NCBI GenBank assembly: GCA_964426945.1
Contig: CAYRSS010000017.1
Location: 21,295-85,294, forward strand
Direction of reading: 5' to 3'
Length of the DNA stretch: 64,000 nt
Source: CAYRSS01 sp964426945
GTDB taxonomy: Bacteria; Planctomycetota; Phycisphaerae; UBA1845
Below, piece after piece: positions 61,090 through 64,000 of this stretch. Below the pieces are notes generated by a model, which was not told the origin of the DNA, did no database searches, and saw nothing but the letters and a program-made list of their open reading frames with translations. Made by a program: the position numbers and the translations under genes. Each line of letters starts with the position of its first letter. Position 1 is the first letter of the stretch.

Positions 61090-63090
61090 GTGAACGCAGC
61101 CCCCGCGCCATCTCGAGCCGCTGAATCTACCGAGGGCCGCCACCTCATCCTCGGCACGGCCGGACACATCGACCACGGCAAGACCTCGCTCGTGCGCGCC
61201 CTGACCGGCACGGATCCGGACCGCCTCCCGGAAGAAAAACGCCGGGGCATGACCATCGAGCTCGGCTTCGCCGAGCTGGCGATCGGCGACCTGCGCTTCG
61301 GCGTGGTCGACGTGCCCGGCCACGAGCGGTTCGTCCGCACGATGGTCGCGGGGGCGACGGGCATCGACATCGCGCTGCTGGTCGTCGCCGCCGATGATTC
61401 CGTCATGCCGCAGACAGTCGAGCACGTGGCAATCCTCGGGCTGCTGGGCGTGCGTCGCATGGTGGTCGCGCTGACGAAGGTCGACATGGTCGAACCCGAC
61501 ATGGCGGAGTTGGCGGCCGCGGAGGTCGAAGAGCTGCTGGCATCGACAGCGTTCGCCGGCAGCCGCATCTGTCCCGTCTCTTCTGCCACGGGCCAGGGGC
61601 TCAACGGACTGCGGGCCGCCATCGCCGCCAGTGCCGACATCGCCCCCCCGCCGCCCGACAGGCCGTTCCGACTCTGCGTCGATCGCGTCTTCACGCTGGC
61701 CGGTCGCGGCACGGTGGTCACGGGATCGGTGCTCCGCGGCCGCGTCGAGGCGGGTGAATCGCTGGAGGTATTTCCGGGCGGCCTGGCCTGCCGTGTGCGC
61801 GATCTTCACTCGCATGGCTCCGAACGGTCGGCAGTCGCCGGCGGGCAGCGCGCCGCGATCAACCTCGGCGGCATCGACCGTGACCAGGTCGAACGCGGCG
61901 CCGAGCTGGCCACGCCCGGCTACCTGACGCCTTCGCGTGTGCTGGATGTGGCGCTGCACGCCCTTGCATCAGCTGAGCGGCCGCTGCGATCGACGCGCGT
62001 TGTCCACCTGTGCATTGGCACGGTCGAGGCCCCGGTCCGCGTCGTGCTGCTCGACCGCCAGGAGTTGGGCCCCGGCGAGTCCGCGTTCGCGCAACTTCGC
62101 TGCGGCCGCTACCTCACGGCGGCGTTCGGTCAGCGGTTCATCCTGCGCGACGCGTCGGGCGCACGGACCCTCGGGGGCGGCACGGTGCTGCGGCCGGTGG
62201 CCCGGCGGCGGCGCAGCGGGGCGCAGCAGGAGGCCGCGGCCCTCGCCCGGTTGCAGGGCGGAAGCCCCGCCGATCGGCTCGAGGACGTGCTGGCCCACGC
62301 CGGATTCCACGCCCCGACAGACCTGCAGCTCGCCGCGCGGACCGGCGTCGAACTGGCCGACCTGCCCGCTGTACGCGCGGCCCTGCGAAGCGAAGGTCGC
62401 CTCGTGCCCCTGCCCGGCGGCCACGGCGAAGTCGTACCCGCGACCATCGACCATCTGCTCGGCCGTGTCACCAACTGGCTCTCCACGTTCCACCAGGCCA
62501 ATCCCGACGCCCCCGGCCGGCCGGTCGAGGCGCTGCTGGGTCATCTGGAGCGGGCCGCCGGCAAAGGGCCGGCGCGGGCGCTCGTGGACGGCTGGGTCGC
62601 CGCGGGCAAGCTCCGGCTGCTGGGCCGGTTCGCCGCCCTGCCTCAGTTCGCCCCGAAGCTCTCCGCGGCCGAGGATCGCGCTCTGGCGGCGATGATCGAG
62701 CAGATCCGCACGGGCGGGCTCAAGCCGCCGGGGCTGGGCGAGCTGGTCCTGCCCGCTAAGGTCGAACCGCGGCGGCTGGACCGTCTGGCGACGCTGGCGA
62801 TCGCGCTGGGCGAACTGGTGCGGATCGACGCCGCGATCCTGCTGCACGCGGAGGCGGAGCGGCGGCTGCGCGAGGCGGTCGTCGCCCTGATCCACCGCGA
62901 AGGCCCGGTGTCGGTTTCGCGGGCGCGGGAGGCCCTCGACTCGAGCCGCAAGTTCGCCGTACCATTCATGGAATACCTCGACCGCGTCGGCGTGACGCGG
63001 CGAAGCGGGGATCTTCGCGAATTGGGGCCCGCGGGCGTGGCGATGTCCGCGGACGCCCGCGCCCACGCGGTAGACAAGACAGATCCCTGA
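61090..63090 (+). CDS. selB: Selenocysteine-specific elongation factor SelB
   Basis: Brings Sec-tRNA to UGA codons marked by a SECIS hairpin. 666 aa from GTG. G1 GHIDHGKT (25-32), switch RRGMTIELGFA, DVPGHERFV, TKVD, then domains 2 and 3 (GRGTVVTGSVLRG) and C-terminal winged helices that bind SECIS RNA (about 395-650, e.g. EGPVSVSRAREALDSSRKF). Followed 42 bp later by selA on the same strand. Confidence 0.95.
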   Translation: MNAAPAPSRAAESTEGRHLILGTAGHIDHGKTSLVRALTGTDPDRLPEEKRRGMTIELGFAELAIGDLRFGVVDVPGHERFVRTMVAGATGIDIALLVVAADDSVMPQTVEHVAILGLLGVRRMVVALTKVDMVEPDMAELAAAEVEELLASTAFAGSRICPVSSATGQGLNGLRAAIAASADIAPPPPDRPFRLCVDRVFTLAGRGTVVTGSVLRGRVEAGESLEVFPGGLACRVRDLHSHGSERSAVAGGQRAAINLGGIDRDQVERGAELATPGYLTPSRVLDVALHALASAERPLRSTRVVHLCIGTVEAPVRVVLLDRQELGPGESAFAQLRCGRYLTAAFGQRFILRDASGARTLGGGTVLRPVARRRRSGAQQEAAALARLQGGSPADRLEDVLAHAGFHAPTDLQLAARTGVELADLPAVRAALRSEGRLVPLPGGHGEVVPATIDHLLGRVTNWLSTFHQANPDAPGRPVEALLGHLERAAGKGPARALVDGWVAAGKLRLLGRFAALPQFAPKLSAAEDRALAAMIEQIRTGGLKPPGLGELVLPAKVEPRRLDRLATLAIALGELVRIDAAILLHAEAERRLREAVVALIHREGPVSVSRAREALDSSRKFAVPFMEYLDRVGVTRRSGDLRELGPAGVAMSADARAHAVDKTDP

Positions 63091-63132
63091 CCGGCGGCGG
63101 CCGCGAGTCACTCACGGCCAATTGAGGAGCGC

Positions 63133-64000
63133 ATGAGCGAGCGTCAGTCCAGCCTGCTGCGGGCCATTCCACCTGTCGGGGCGCTGCTCGAACACGAGGA
63201 CGTGCAGCACTGGCTCGAGGAGTTTCCGCGGACCGTGGTAACGGCCGCAGTCCAGGCGGCGACGGAGAGCATCCGCGCGGCGATTCGCGAAGGCCGGCGC
63301 ACGGAGGCGCCCACCGCCGAGGACGTGATCGCCGCCGCCGAGGTGGAGCTGGTCGCGCGGGCGATGCGCTCCCTGCGACCGGTCATCAACGCCACCGGCA
63401 TCGTGCTGCACACCGGCCTGGGGCGCGCGCCGCTTTGTGCGGCGGCGATCGACGCCATCGCCGACGGCGCCAGCGGCTACTGCAATCTCGAGTTCGATCT
63501 CGATTCCGGTGGGCGCGGCCGTCGCCAGGATCACGTCGCGCGCCGCCTCGCCGAAATCACCGGCGCCGAGGCCGCTACCGTCGTCAACAACAACGCGGCG
63601 GCGACGCTGCTGATCCTCGCGGGGCTGGCGCAGGGACGCGAGGTCATCGTCTCGCGCGGACAACTCGTGGAGATCGGCGGAAGCTACCGCCTCCCCGAGG
63701 TCATGCAGGCCAGCGGCGCGATTCTCCGCGAAGTCGGCACGACGAACCGCACGCGATTGGCGGACTACGAAGCCGCGATCGGCGAGGAAACCGCCCTGCT
63801 CCTGCGGGTCCACCCGAGCAACTACCGCGTCGTTGGTTTCACCGAGGAGGCGCCGCTCGACGCGCTGGTCGACCTGGCCCGCCGTCGGGGGCTGACGGTC
63901 GTCGACGACCTGGGCAGTGGCGCGATGTTCGACCTGTCCGCCATCGGCCTGCCGCGTGAGCCCGACGTTGGTGCGTCCATCGCCTCCGGGGCGGACCTGG
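63133..64000 (+). CDS. selA: L-seryl-tRNA(Sec) selenium transferase SelA, cut by window end
   Basis: Converts Ser-tRNA(Sec) to Sec-tRNA(Sec) with selenophosphate and PLP. GAGGAG lies five bases before ATG 63133. The visible 289 codons show the family's N-terminal helical region and INATGIVLHTGLGRAPL, VNNNAAATLLIL, REVGTTNRTRL, HPSNYRVVGF and VVDDLGSGAMFDL. The PLP lysine (SGDKLLGG region) would be just past the end; the sequence stops at ASGADL. Partner of selB. Confidence 0.96.
   Translation, partial: MSERQSSLLRAIPPVGALLEHEDVQHWLEEFPRTVVTAAVQAATESIRAAIREGRRTEAPTAEDVIAAAEVELVARAMRSLRPVINATGIVLHTGLGRAPLCAAAIDAIADGASGYCNLEFDLDSGGRGRRQDHVARRLAEITGAEAATVVNNNAAATLLILAGLAQGREVIVSRGQLVEIGGSYRLPEVMQASGAILREVGTTNRTRLADYEAAIGEETALLLRVHPSNYRVVGFTEEAPLDALVDLARRRGLTVVDDLGSGAMFDLSAIGLPREPDVGASIASGADL

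Overview
The window is one high-GC, densely coded bacterial chromosome segment. Several features point to a Planctomycetes-like (PVC), probably Phycisphaerae-type organism. Large secreted proteins end in dockerin-like D-x-D-x-D-G calcium repeats. One gene (48807-49343) matches a family I know only from Verrucomicrobia and Planctomycetes. Tiny Cys-containing exported proteins also occur. This placement is inferred from gene content alone. I saw no rRNA, tRNA, CRISPR array, transposase or phage gene.

Layout. 1-4145: a pterin-synthase-fold protein, a membrane diguanylate cyclase and a purE-mtnA pair. 4200-5270: three very small exported proteins, with a promoter and an intrinsic terminator. 5346-8365: a FixI/CopA2-type copper ATPase overlapping a TauE/DsbD_2-type membrane protein. 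8487-12380: a giant FG-GAP/thrombospondin-3/dockerin-like secreted protein, with a diverged copy of the TauE gene tail on its far side. 13062-18403: a hypothetical gene, nadE, a structured intergenic region, a CopA1-type copper ATPase and two micro membrane peptides. 18596-25138: a CotH/lamin-tail secreted protein behind an HTTM/DCC membrane protein.

25370-45794 is a surface-polysaccharide region. It holds a methyltransferase, flippase, polymerase/ligase and three GT4 glycosyltransferases on the plus strand. On the minus strand are a DUF4914-like P-loop protein, a beta-helix protein, two SDR epimerases, a sulfatase-fold membrane protein, UDP-glucose dehydrogenase, UDP-GlcNAc 2-epimerase, and a carbamoyltransferase with its two usual small membrane partners (compare SxtI/SxtJ/SxtK). 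Together these suggest a uronic-acid and HexNAc-containing glycan that is methylated and carbamoylated.

45915-64000 is mostly housekeeping: a VOC protein, metG, tatA, the PVC-restricted protein, and an rny-trxA-ricT block in which RNase Y lies beside its presumed RicT/PSP1 partner behind a long leader. It continues with a DsbD-like protein, a saccharopine-dehydrogenase-like protein, a sigma factor, an MFS/spermidine-synthase fusion, and selB-selA (selA runs off the window).

Most CDS starts were moved from the longest possible ORF to the start supported by a Shine-Dalgarno sequence, signal peptide or domain boundary. Promoters and hairpins were found by eye and carry matching confidences.
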